Source: Salinimicrobium sediminilitoris (GTDB lineage: Bacteria; Bacteroidota; Bacteroidia; Flavobacteriales; Flavobacteriaceae). From it: DNA of 64,000 bases. Under the pieces are notes generated by a model. That model made no database searches, was not told where the DNA came from, and saw only the letters and a program-made list of their open reading frames with translations. The translations under genes were made by a program, and so were the position numbers. Location: the NCBI RefSeq assembly GCF_020866905.1, contig NZ_JAIVCC010000017.1, forward strand, positions 62,001 through 126,000. The letters are read 5' to 3'. Shown piece after piece: positions 17,733 to 25,930 of this stretch. Each line of letters starts with the position of its first letter. Position 1 is the first letter of the stretch.

Positions 17733-19304
17733 TTAAGATATTAGTGGTAATTTAATTATAAATGTACTTCCTTTTCCTTTTTCACTTTCCACGCTTATTT
17801 GTCCGTGGTGGTCATCAAGGATACGCTTGGCATAGGCAAGTCCAAGGCCGTGGCCTTTTACGTTGTGGATATCTCCCGTATGCTCGCGATAAAATTTTTC
17901 AAATATTTTTTTCTGAACAGGTTTTGTCATTCCGCTTCCCTGGTCACGTATTTTCATGACAATATAGTTCTTTACATTTTCTGTGTAGATATCAATTTTA
18001 GGCGCATCTGTAGAATATTTCACTGCATTATCAAGCAGGTTTACAACCACATTGGTAAAATGGGTCTGGTTTGCCAGTATTGATGCTTTCAAGGCCCCAA
18101 AATGTGTTTGAATATATCCCTGTTTATCTTCCACAATTAGATCTATATGCGTAATGGCTTCTTCAATTAATTCATGTAAATCAAGTCTCTCCTTTTTAAG
18201 ATCGAGTTCATTCTTTTCCAATCTGGAAATTCGCAGTACGTTCTCAACCTGTGCATGCATCCGCTTATTTTCATCCCTTATCATGCGGTGATAATGAGCG
18301 ACTTTTTCGGGATCGTTCATGATCTTTGGGTTCTTGATCGCATCCAGTGCAAGATTAATAGTTGCAATAGGTGTCTTGAACTCGTGGGTCATATTATTAA
18401 TAAAATCTGTTTTAATTTCAGATATCTGCCTTTGCTTTATCAATTGTGATAGTGCACTTGAATATGCTACCACAATGATAAGGGTGAAAATGATCGATAA
18501 AGCCGCCATTAAAGTAATGGAAGACAATACAACCTGTTTCTTTTCGGTAAAGTTCACGAACAAATTATAATCATTAATCCTGCTTCCTGAAGCAAAAACC
18601 GGCACCCTGTAAGTTGTTCTTGCATCCAGTTTAAAATTCTCTGACTGCACCTTGGTTGCCAGACCATTGTCGTAAACAGCATATTCAAAGGAGGTATGCA
18701 TCCCCCTGTTCTCAAGTTCATTCTGGATCAAACCTTCCAGATATGACTTTGAAACCCGCTCATGCAAAGGTTTCCTGCTCGTATATTCGTTCACAGTGGA
18801 ACGGATAAATTCTTTCTCCACATCTTTCATCCTAAAGATGCGATTGATCCTGCTGGAGGTGGCAAGCAAATCCTCATTTATGCTATCATTCTTCACCAGC
18901 TTGGAAACCCTGCGGTTAATAAGCTTTTTAAACTGAATGGTATCTATAGATGCATCCAGAAAAGCTGTAGAAAGCCTGTAATCTTCTTCCAGTCTTTCCT
19001 GTGAAGAGAGATAGTCATCTTCAGAGGACCCATTGCGCTCATCTTCAAATATTTCATTGATCATCGCACTATCTGCCTTCGCTCCCAAACTGTCAACCAA
19101 CTCCTGCATCGCGAAATAGTAGTTTTCCAGTTCGTTATTCTCAACTTCTGTAGCTACCCTTCGCAGTATCTGTTTTGCATTGAAAGAGAATTGCTCTTCC
19201 TTGCTCTCAACCGTGTTTTTTATCCAAAACCCCTGAACAAATATAATTCCTATTAAAGAGAGGCTCATTAGAACCACCAAAAGAAAAAAAATCTTTTTGT
19301 TCAT
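17733..19304 (-). CDS. Membrane sensor histidine kinase (RprX-like)
   Basis: A 523-residue inner-membrane kinase. TM1 is at about 5-26 (FFLLVVLMSLSLIGIIFVQG) and TM2 at about 262-284; the sensor region of about 230 residues between them is periplasmic. The dimerisation helix has the phosphoacceptor His in NNMTHEFKTPIATINLA. The ATPase domain has the N box (NLLDNAVKYS), DQGSGM and GHGLGLAYAKRI. It is the first gene of a kinase-regulator operon. A full promoter ends five bases before the ATG, so the mRNA is probably leaderless. Confidence 0.93.
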   Translation of the reverse strand: MNKKIFFLLVVLMSLSLIGIIFVQGFWIKNTVESKEEQFSFNAKQILRRVATEVENNELENYYFAMQELVDSLGAKADSAMINEIFEDERNGSSEDDYLSSQERLEEDYRLSTAFLDASIDTIQFKKLINRRVSKLVKNDSINEDLLATSSRINRIFRMKDVEKEFIRSTVNEYTSRKPLHERVSKSYLEGLIQNELENRGMHTSFEYAVYDNGLATKVQSENFKLDARTTYRVPVFASGSRINDYNLFVNFTEKKQVVLSSITLMAALSIIFTLIIVVAYSSALSQLIKQRQISEIKTDFINNMTHEFKTPIATINLALDAIKNPKIMNDPEKVAHYHRMIRDENKRMHAQVENVLRISRLEKNELDLKKERLDLHELIEEAITHIDLIVEDKQGYIQTHFGALKASILANQTHFTNVVVNLLDNAVKYSTDAPKIDIYTENVKNYIVMKIRDQGSGMTKPVQKKIFEKFYREHTGDIHNVKGHGLGLAYAKRILDDHHGQISVESEKGKGSTFIIKLPLIS

Positions 19305-19309
19305 ATTTT

Positions 19310-19337
19310 CAAAAGTATGATTTTAACATTTAGCCAA
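19310..19337 (-). promoter_or_regulatory. Promoter of the RprX/RprY-like operon, leaderless spacing
   Basis: Minus strand: TTG (complement of 19335-19337), a 17-base spacer, TACTTTTG (complement of 19310-19317), then five bases to the ATG at 19304. Both promoter elements match the Bacteroidota pattern. Confidence 0.6.
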
Positions 19338-19377
19338 AGACGCCTTTAACCAAATGTTAACAAAAGAAAGTCAGTAT

Positions 19378-19962
19378 TTACGCGCGCTCAAGAAGGGTTT
19401 CGTGCAAGTCACGCACTGCTTCGCGGGTTTTGGAGAGCTCCTTGTTTTCAATAAAAAAATCTGCAAGTTCCGCCTTTTTTTTATCACTCCACTGGTGGCT
19501 CATCCTGGCTTCGATTTCTTCCAGTGTAGAACTATCCCGCTCCTGCAACCTCGCCACCCTTTGTTCAAAAGGAGCGGTAATGAGTAGATTGAAGTCGCAT
19601 TTGCGATAGCCTCCTTTTTCAAAGAGAATGGCTGCTTCATAAATTACATAAGGAGCAACCTGATCTTGTTTCCAGGTCTCGAAATGTTTGGCCACAGCCG
19701 GGTGAATTATTCCATTAAGTTGTTCCAGCTTTTCATTGTCGCCAAAGACTTTTGAAGCAATAAATTTTCTATCGGGAATTCCTTCTTTGTAGGCTTCCTC
19801 TCCAAAAAGTTGAATTATGGCAGCCTTTATTTTTTCATCTTCCAGCATTAACTTCTTTGCCTCCACATCGGCAATAAAAACAGGAATACCCAGCTCTTTA
19901 AAGAATCCGGCTACTGTTGTTTTTCCGCTTCCAATGCCTCCTGTAAGCCCAAGTACTTTCAT
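19378..19962 (-). CDS. coaE: Dephospho-CoA kinase
   Basis: Carries out the last step of CoA synthesis, phosphorylating the 3'-OH of dephospho-CoA with ATP. The P-loop is GLTGGIGSGKTTVAGFF. IPVFIADVEAKKLM, IIHPAVAKHFE, VIYEAAILFEKGGYRKCD and MSHQWSDKKKAELADFFIEN are family blocks. The 194 residues are a normal length. It overlaps the YbbR-like gene by 4 bases, as the last gene of the GT2-YbbR-coaE operon. Confidence 0.95.
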   Translation of the reverse strand: MKVLGLTGGIGSGKTTVAGFFKELGIPVFIADVEAKKLMLEDEKIKAAIIQLFGEEAYKEGIPDRKFIASKVFGDNEKLEQLNGIIHPAVAKHFETWKQDQVAPYVIYEAAILFEKGGYRKCDFNLLITAPFEQRVARLQERDSSTLEEIEARMSHQWSDKKKAELADFFIENKELSKTREAVRDLHETLLERA

Positions 19963-20918
19963 TTTTTGATAATAAACTGAATTCTCTTCTCATTTAGCCG
20001 AATATTAGAAGTGAATTCCGGCTTCTGAATAACTTCAGGAATAAGAAAATCCTGCTGTCCTCTTACATCGTCGAAATCCACAACCACCCTAAAATCTGAA
20101 GCTGTTACTCTGCTGAAGTCTTTCAGGTTCACCTGGTAAAACAGCACGACCTCCTTGGGGAAGATCACGACATTAAGCCCTCGAGGCACGTTCATGATTT
20201 CAATAGGAACCTGCACCTTCCCTTCAGTAACTTTCTCGACATCCACCGCATATTTTACTTTATTGCGATAAAAAGTAACATTGGGAAGAGCCGTGGTATC
20301 GAGATACACTATCCCCTGTTGATCTTCTTTCACTTTTGTAAGGCTAAGCTGCTGGGTGAAAAGTTTTGAAAGGGTATCCAAAATATTGTCGGGACCGCTC
20401 ACCATAATAGAATCTGGCTCATATTTCAAAGCCTCCACAGCCGAATATCCCACTGCGTATTCCATTTTCATGCGGAAAACAACAGGTAATTTTTTCTCCT
20501 GTTTTTGTTCATATTGCACAACAAGCGCATCCTTTAAAAATTCGTTGTCATCCAGATCGATTTCCAGCTGGGATTGAAGCTCTGAATGGTTTTCATCAAT
20601 CGCATAAACCAAAGCATCATTCTCAATACTTGCTTTAGAAAGATCAATATTTACAGTAGGCGGAAAAAGAGAGAACCAGGCGACTGTAAAACCATTTTCC
20701 TGAATCCTCAATTCCAGACTTTGCGGAATTTTCCCCACCAGCAGTTTATCCTGCGGGACATTTACATATTCCACAGGGATCTCCAGCACCTCACTGTACT
20801 GCTTGGAAAACTGAACAAAGATCCAGATCACAATAGCAAAAAAGAGAAAAAATAAAAATGAGTTAAAATCGGTTTTTCTAAACCGGGCTTTGGTAAGCGT
20901 TTTAAATCTTTTAAGCAT
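19959..20918 (-). CDS. YbbR-like (CdaR-type) domain protein
   Basis: A 319-residue membrane-anchored protein. One N-terminal TM helix (about 22-38, FLFFLFFAIVIWIFVQF) follows a basic cytoplasmic stretch. The rest is beta-rich YbbR-like repeats (EIPVEYVNVPQDKLLVG, VQVPIEIMNVPRGLNVVIFP). In Firmicutes the YbbR protein CdaR regulates a diadenylate cyclase. No cyclase gene adjoins it here; in Bacteroidota it is commonly next to coaE. It overlaps coaE and the upstream glycosyltransferase by a few bases. Confidence 0.85.
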   Translation of the reverse strand: MLKRFKTLTKARFRKTDFNSFLFFLFFAIVIWIFVQFSKQYSEVLEIPVEYVNVPQDKLLVGKIPQSLELRIQENGFTVAWFSLFPPTVNIDLSKASIENDALVYAIDENHSELQSQLEIDLDDNEFLKDALVVQYEQKQEKKLPVVFRMKMEYAVGYSAVEALKYEPDSIMVSGPDNILDTLSKLFTQQLSLTKVKEDQQGIVYLDTTALPNVTFYRNKVKYAVDVEKVTEGKVQVPIEIMNVPRGLNVVIFPKEVVLFYQVNLKDFSRVTASDFRVVVDFDDVRGQQDFLIPEVIQKPEFTSNIRLNEKRIQFIIKK

Positions 20919-21918
20919 GTTTAAAAAATAGCTTTGGGAACCTCTTTTCTGGATCCATATTTAGAATCCTAAGATAGCAGGTTGACTTGCAGTAACCAAA
21001 CCCATATCCTAAAAATTGAACCATGGCGGCTACTATAGAAAGTCCGGCGATCTTGATACTACGGTTAAGAACAAGGGAATGGAAAAACAAGATCAAAAAA
21101 TAGGTGACATAAAGCCAAAGCGGCCAATACCATCCAAAAATGGCAAAAATGAGAGCTGTTATTAATCCCAAACTGAATAAAGTGGGAAACCAGTAAGTGA
21201 TCTTGGCCGAATGTGGGTGCCATTTGTTGAGAATTGGCCTCACCATCCCAAATTTCTTCACCTGTTGATAGAATTTCTTCCAGTCTATGCGTCGCTTATG
21301 ATAGACAAAAGCCTCCGGAAATAACCTGGTCTTAAAATGCTCTTTTTGAAGCCTTAGTGCAAGATCTGGATCTTCGCCGGGATGGATCCTTCCGAAGCCA
21401 TTGCTTGCAACAAAAGCTTCTTTAGACAAACCCATATTAAAACTGCGGGGTTGAAAATTACCCACGCTTTTTTTTCCTCCCCGTATTCCGCCGGTGGTCA
21501 AAAAGGAGGTCATGGCATAATTTATAGCTTTCTGTAGGTCACTAAAATCCTTATGGGCGGCATCCGGGCCGCCAAAACAGTGAACAAAATCCTTCAGGAG
21601 TTCCTTTTCAACTTCAGCGAGGTACTGCGGCGGCAAAATCACATCACTATCCAGGATCAAAAAGTAGTTCCCGGCAGCTCTTTTCATTCCGTAGTTGCGG
21701 GAGTCCCCCGGTCCTGAATTCGGTTTCCTGAAGTAGCTGATGTTCAAACTTCCGCAGTATTCCTGCACCACTTCTTCCGAAGAAATTGTCGAACCATCTT
21801 CCACGATCACAACCTCAAAAGGCTTTTGATATTCCAGGGCCTGCATACTTTGCAGCAGCTCCTTTATCTCGGCGGGGCGGTTATAGACAGGAATGATAAA
21901 TGAAAAAGAAAGCTCCAT
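20911..21918 (-). CDS. Family 2 glycosyltransferase, membrane-bound
   Basis: A 335-residue GT2 enzyme. Residues 1-220 are the GT-A catalytic fold: SFIIPVYNRPAEIKELL, VVIVEDGSTISSE, YFRKPNSGPGDSRNYGMK, the DxD-like LILDSDVILP, and GEDPDLALRLQ. Two or three C-terminal TM helices follow (about 245-300). It probably adds sugars to lipid or cell-wall precursors on the inner membrane face; donor and acceptor are unknown. It heads an operon with the YbbR-like gene and coaE. The start codon is four bases after a TACATTTG box, which predicts a leaderless mRNA. Confidence 0.9.
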   Translation of the reverse strand: MELSFSFIIPVYNRPAEIKELLQSMQALEYQKPFEVVIVEDGSTISSEEVVQEYCGSLNISYFRKPNSGPGDSRNYGMKRAAGNYFLILDSDVILPPQYLAEVEKELLKDFVHCFGGPDAAHKDFSDLQKAINYAMTSFLTTGGIRGGKKSVGNFQPRSFNMGLSKEAFVASNGFGRIHPGEDPDLALRLQKEHFKTRLFPEAFVYHKRRIDWKKFYQQVKKFGMVRPILNKWHPHSAKITYWFPTLFSLGLITALIFAIFGWYWPLWLYVTYFLILFFHSLVLNRSIKIAGLSIVAAMVQFLGYGFGYCKSTCYLRILNMDPEKRFPKLFFKHA

Positions 21919-21922
21919 GACA

Positions 21923-21955
21923 CAAATGTATTAAAGAATGTGGGACAGGGCCCAA
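21923..21955 (-). promoter_or_regulatory. Promoter of the GT2-YbbR-coaE operon, leaderless spacing
   Basis: Minus strand: TTG (complement of 21953-21955), a 22-base spacer, TACATTTG (complement of 21923-21930), then four bases to the ATG at 21918. The -33 element touches the end of the fabI terminator. Confidence 0.55.
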
Positions 21956-21996
21956 AAAATAAGAGGCCCCAAAAATGACATTTTCGAGACCTCTTA
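21954..21996 (-). terminator. Terminator after fabI
   Basis: On the minus strand TAAGAGG pairs with CCTCTTA around an inner AAAATG/CATTTT hairpin, followed by ATTTTTT. It begins about 20 bases after the fabI stop. The inner part is one of three copies of a dispersed palindrome in this window. Confidence 0.7.
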
Positions 21997-22016
21997 CTAT
22001 CGATATTTGAACTAGC

Positions 22017-22841
22017 TTACTCTTCTTTCCCTTTTATAAAAGCTTCCATAACCTGCTGGCTCACTCCCATATTGGAGAAACCACCGTCGTTGAAAAGATT
22101 TTGAAGGGTAACTCTTTTTGTAAGATCCGAGAACATTGTGATAATGTAATTAGCACAATCCATTCCCGTTGCATTCCCAAGAGGCGACATCTCATCGGCA
22201 TAGGCGATGAAACCATCGAAGCCTTTAACTCCTGTACCTGCAGTGGTAGGAGTTGGAGACTGGGAAATTGTATTTACTCTTACTTTTTTCTCTTTCCCGA
22301 AGAAATACCCAAAACTACGGGCAATTGATTCGAGATATGCCTTATTGTCGGCCATGTCATTATAGTCCGGGAATACTTTCTGAGCAGCGATATAAGAAAG
22401 CGCCATAATACTCCCCCACTCGTTCATTGCATCCTTTTTATAAAGACTCTGCATGGTTTTATGGAAAGAAACTGCCGATACATCCCAGCCTTTAGTGGTA
22501 TAATCATAATTCATATCGGTATAGTGATTCCCTTTTCGCACATTGACAGACATTCCTATGGAATGCAGCACGAAATCAAGCTTTCCGCCAAGAATTTCCA
22601 TGGCTTTCTCTACAAGATTATCAAGGTCTTCCACCTTGGTGGCATCTGCAGGAATAATTTCGGAATTCGTCTTTTCAGCAAGATCTTTGATATTCCCCAT
22701 TCGCATAGCGATAGGTGCGTTGGTAAGAACGAATTCTCCCCCCTCTTCATGGACGCGCATCGCCGTTTTCCAGGCGATAGAATTTTCGTCTAAGGCCCCA
22801 AAGATGATCCCTTTTTTTCCTTTTAGTAGATTATATGACAT
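22017..22841 (-). CDS. fabI: Enoyl-[acyl-carrier-protein] reductase (NADH)
   Basis: FabI reduces trans-2-enoyl-ACP in the last step of each fatty-acid elongation cycle. The N-terminal cofactor block is KKGIIFGALDENSIAWKTAM. The catalytic region reads SYIAAQKVFPDYNDMADNKA, with Tyr and Lys spaced Y-x6-K as in FabI. SQSPTPTTAGTGVKGFDGF and MFSDLTKRVTLQNLFNDGG are also typical. The 274 residues are somewhat longer than E. coli FabI, as is usual in Flavobacteria. It is a single-gene unit between recN and the GT2 operon with its own terminator. Confidence 0.95.
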   Translation of the reverse strand: MSYNLLKGKKGIIFGALDENSIAWKTAMRVHEEGGEFVLTNAPIAMRMGNIKDLAEKTNSEIIPADATKVEDLDNLVEKAMEILGGKLDFVLHSIGMSVNVRKGNHYTDMNYDYTTKGWDVSAVSFHKTMQSLYKKDAMNEWGSIMALSYIAAQKVFPDYNDMADNKAYLESIARSFGYFFGKEKKVRVNTISQSPTPTTAGTGVKGFDGFIAYADEMSPLGNATGMDCANYIITMFSDLTKRVTLQNLFNDGGFSNMGVSQQVMEAFIKGKEE

Positions 22842-22890
22842 GGTATGGTTTTATAGTGTTTGTTAAGCGGGTAAATATAATAAACATCTT

Positions 22891-24543
22891 TTAATTCAAA
22901 AGGGCTTTCGCATGCGCCACGGCAGAATCACTAATGTTTTTGCCGCCCAGCATCATTGCAAGCTCTTCTATCCTGTCTTCCCCTTTCAATTCCTTGATAT
23001 TGGTGATGGTGCTGTGAACCGCATCTTCTTTATAGATCTTGAAGTGCCTGTTTCCTTTTCCTGCAATCTGCGGAAGGTGGGTTATGGCAATAACCTGCAT
23101 ATTACTACCCATTTTTTGAAGGATACCCGCCATTTTCTGGGCAATATCGCCCGAAACTCCTGTATCTATCTCATCAAAAATTATGGTGGGGAGTTTGCTG
23201 TAAGTCGCAAGAATACTTTTCACAGCCAGCATGATCCTGGAAAGTTCCCCGCCAGATGCCGCCTTTTTTATGTCGTTATAACTACCGCCCTTGTTGGCAG
23301 CCAGCAACCAGTTAAGCTTATCCTGCCCATTGCTGTAAAATTCTTTTTGTTGCTCCAGCTCAATTTTCAGGGTAGCATTTGGCATTCCCAGGTCGGCCAG
23401 AATATTTTCTACTTCCTTAATAAACTTCGGAATTACGCTTTTTCGGGAGGTATGAATTTCTGAAGCTATTTTATGCAGCGCCTCTTTCTTCTCTAAAATG
23501 GCTTTTTCTGAACGTGCTATTTCTTCATCGGCATTTTCTGAAACTGCTACTTTTTTGGCTAGCTCTTCCTGAATTTCCTTCAGTTCCTCTACTGTACCGG
23601 CTGCATGCTTCTTTTGAAGATTATACAACACCTGAAGCTTTGCGTTCACCTGCTCCAATTCGGTAGGATTTGCCTCCACTTTATCTAAAGCTGATTCAAG
23701 TTCGGTGGCGATATCATCCAGTTCTATGTTCACACTTTGCAGCCGTTCAAAAAGCTGCTGATATTGACTTGAGATGCCTGAAATCTTTTGCAGGTTATTT
23801 TTTGCTTCCCGAAGTGAGGCCGCAGCACCAACTTCTTCCTGCTGAATATTATTGATCGCACCTCCCAATTGCTCGGTGAGCTCCTCTACATTACTAAGCT
23901 CTTCATACCGCTCCTCAAGCTCTTCCTGCATCCCCGACTCCAGCTTTGCCTGCTGAAGTTCGGTAAGCAAAAACAGGTTGTAATCGTATTCTTTGGTAGC
24001 CTGCGCCTGCTCTTCTTTCAACTCCTGCAACTGCTTTTGAAGTTTCTTAAGCTGTTGCAATACTGCCTGATAATCTTTAATTGTTGTGGCATTTTTGGCC
24101 AGGGAGTCGATTACCAGGAACTGGTATTCATTATCACCAAGACTTAAAGTTTCGTGCTGACTATGGATATCAAGCAGCTTCTCGCCCAAAGTCTGCAGGG
24201 AGGAAAGGTTCGCCGGAGTATCATTTATAAATGCCCGGCTTTTTCCTGAAGGTAAAATTTCCCGGCGTATAATAGTCTGGGATTCGTAATCGAGATCTTC
24301 TTCAGCAAAAAGTGATTTAAGCTCATAGGAGGAAATATTGAAGCTTCCTTCAATAACACACTTCTTTTCCTGATTGCGAATTGCACTAAAGTCGGCACGC
24401 TTACCAAGCAAGAGCGAAAGAGCTCCCAGCATTATGGATTTTCCAGCACCGGTTTCTCCTGTTATTATCGTAAAACCGCTTTGAAGATCCATCTGGATGT
24501 CTTCAATAAGGGCGTAATTTTTTATAGAAAGGCTTGTGAGCAA
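22891..24543 (-). CDS. recN: DNA repair protein RecN
   Basis: An SMC-like ATPase in double-strand-break repair. The Walker A motif is FTIITGETGAGKSIMLGA. A long coiled coil (about 150-370) is followed by the signature GGELSRIMLAVKSI and Walker B TIIFDEIDTGVSG. I chose the TTG at 24543 (LTSLSIKNYALIEDIQMDL), which gives 550 residues, the family norm. The open frame extends to 24603, but that extra part runs into the CAATTAG repeat array and cannot be native coding. The array sits in the upstream region, where it could affect expression. Confidence 0.94.
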   Translation of the reverse strand: MLTSLSIKNYALIEDIQMDLQSGFTIITGETGAGKSIMLGALSLLLGKRADFSAIRNQEKKCVIEGSFNISSYELKSLFAEEDLDYESQTIIRREILPSGKSRAFINDTPANLSSLQTLGEKLLDIHSQHETLSLGDNEYQFLVIDSLAKNATTIKDYQAVLQQLKKLQKQLQELKEEQAQATKEYDYNLFLLTELQQAKLESGMQEELEERYEELSNVEELTEQLGGAINNIQQEEVGAAASLREAKNNLQKISGISSQYQQLFERLQSVNIELDDIATELESALDKVEANPTELEQVNAKLQVLYNLQKKHAAGTVEELKEIQEELAKKVAVSENADEEIARSEKAILEKKEALHKIASEIHTSRKSVIPKFIKEVENILADLGMPNATLKIELEQQKEFYSNGQDKLNWLLAANKGGSYNDIKKAASGGELSRIMLAVKSILATYSKLPTIIFDEIDTGVSGDIAQKMAGILQKMGSNMQVIAITHLPQIAGKGNRHFKIYKEDAVHSTITNIKELKGEDRIEELAMMLGGKNISDSAVAHAKALLN

Positions 24544-24586
24544 GAGAATGTAAATTTGGGTTAAAGATAATGGAAAATTCAATTTA

Positions 24587-24666
24587 CAATTAGCAATTAG
24601 CAATTAGCAATTAGCAATTAGCAATTAGCAATTAGCAATTAGCAATTAGCAATTAGCAATTAGCAA
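24587..24666. repeat. CAATTAG tandem array, 11 copies
   Basis: Eleven perfect head-to-tail copies of the 7-mer CAATTAG run from 24587 to 24663, followed by CAA. The array begins 43 bases upstream of the recN TTG start. Perfect identity suggests recent slippage and variable copy number between strains. Confidence 0.95.
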
Positions 24667-25039
24667 AATTAAACGAATTCATTTTTAAGCACCAAAAAAG
24701 AAGAAGTAAATTCCAAGCACTCAATTCCAAAAAGGATTCAAGATTCAAAGTTACTTTTCTCCTAAGCATTTGCTTTCTGAGTAGTCACCACTGTTAACTC
24801 AAAAACAGAGTTCTCGACTCAGCTCAACCTGACAGTAAAAAGTTCTGGTTCTTGATTTTTGCCTCTCCTGAATTGCCCACTAAACTCTGAGCCCTTGAAA
24901 AATTTCCCGCAGATCCCGCAGATTTCCACAGATTTAAAATTCTTGACTGCTGCTCCTGATTCCTGTTCGTTCTGAACTGCTTACTGAACACTGAACACTG
25001 AGCACTGAGTACTGAGTACTGAGTACTGAGTACTGAGTA
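24667..25039. other. Repeat-rich non-coding stretch between recN and DUF4835 gene
   Basis: No convincing gene in about 370 bases. It holds a degenerate motif at 24708-24731 (AAATTCCAAGCACTCAATTCC) that resembles, in inverted orientation, 44146-44176. It also has three related units at 24905-24934 (CCCGCAGAT, CCCGCAGATTT, CCACAGATTT) and a 7-base repeat array at its right end. Confidence 0.7.
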
Positions 25040-25042
25040 CTA
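24983..25042. repeat. 7-base tandem repeat (ACTGAGT type) at the DUF4835 3' end
   Basis: Eight units: ACTGAAC twice, ACTGAGC once, ACTGAGT five times (24983-25038), then ACTA. The CTA at 25040-25042 is the TAG stop of the minus-strand DUF4835 gene, just as at pcm (3628-3660). Confidence 0.93.
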
Positions 25043-25930
25043 AAATCTAATATTTCCCCACTTCTCAGAAAAAGTAGGAGCCATGTTATTTAAAGCATCT
25101 ACCACTTCACGGATATTGACCTGTGGCCCACCGCTAAAGATCTGCTCCACCTCGTCGGCTTTGGCGTCGAAGAAAGTCCTCAACAGGAGAGAATTTGGTC
25201 GCCGGCTGTTCATACGTTCCAGGTCGATAAGAGCTGTGGCAATTGCTTCCTTCCCTTCTTCCGGTGACATGTGCATTACATCCAGCCCATTCCGGTGATA
25301 GTCATAAAGCGCATTTCTGTATCCCGAATAAGTATTCGAAAGCAGATTGGCATTAAGTTGATACCGGGAACGATTTCCATCTGTGCCTTTCCACCCGCTG
25401 TAAGAACTCTGTTGTGCTGTTCCCACAATTTGGTTGGCAGTTTCAAAATAAGGTGTCCCTCCCTGTTCAGTAAAGGTATCGGCATCGAGACCTAAGATTG
25501 TATAGACATAATACCCAATTATCGAAACAAGATTAGAATCGAATTGACTGGGACTAAATTCCAGCGGCTCATACTCGGTATACTCAAACGCAAGATCATC
25601 GTCGTTAAAGTTAAATACAGGACTAACCATGGTGGAGCCAAAAACCGGTCTTGAGGATTGCACCTGTATGCTCCCAGAAAAACTGTTCCCGTCATAACTG
25701 TTGATGTTGATGAACATACTACAATTGATGCGCTCCTGCGGAAGAAACTCCCTGTTGGTCCAGCGGGTTTGGTTGATGAATTCGCTAATGGTGTTTTGAA
25801 GTGTTTTAAAAACGGAAGCATTTGCCTGCCCTGTTTTTTCTGAATTGACCACCACCTGGCAATTTAGCTCCTGCGCTCCGGCAGCTACGCTAAGACCAAA
25901 CATAAACAGTAAAACAAATACTCTATTCAT
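25040..25930 (-). CDS. DUF4835 family protein (type IX secretion PorD-like)
   Basis: A 296-residue exported protein with a signal peptide (VFVLLFMFGLSVAAGAQ, cleavage near residue 19). The mature part starts ELNCQVVVNSEK and contains FKTLQNTISEFINQTRW and SRPVFGSTMVSPVFNFND, typical of DUF4835. I recall that current annotation links this family to the type IX secretion component PorD; the sequence alone does not prove the role. It overlaps coaBC by 8 bases, so it belongs to the bamD-rpoZ-coaBC transcript. Its stop codon lies at the end of a 7-base repeat array. Confidence 0.85.
   Translation of the reverse strand: MNRVFVLLFMFGLSVAAGAQELNCQVVVNSEKTGQANASVFKTLQNTISEFINQTRWTNREFLPQERINCSMFININSYDGNSFSGSIQVQSSRPVFGSTMVSPVFNFNDDDLAFEYTEYEPLEFSPSQFDSNLVSIIGYYVYTILGLDADTFTEQGGTPYFETANQIVGTAQQSSYSGWKGTDGNRSRYQLNANLLSNTYSGYRNALYDYHRNGLDVMHMSPEEGKEAIATALIDLERMNSRRPNSLLLRTFFDAKADEVEQIFSGGPQVNIREVVDALNNMAPTFSEKWGNIRF

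Noticed and set aside
24544-24603. N-terminal extension of recN
   Set aside because: It runs into the CAATTAG array; the TTG at 24543 gives the normal LTSLSIKNYAL opening.
24587-25042. Repeat arrays as a possible CRISPR
   Set aside because: Units are 7 bases with no spacers, and no cas genes are present.
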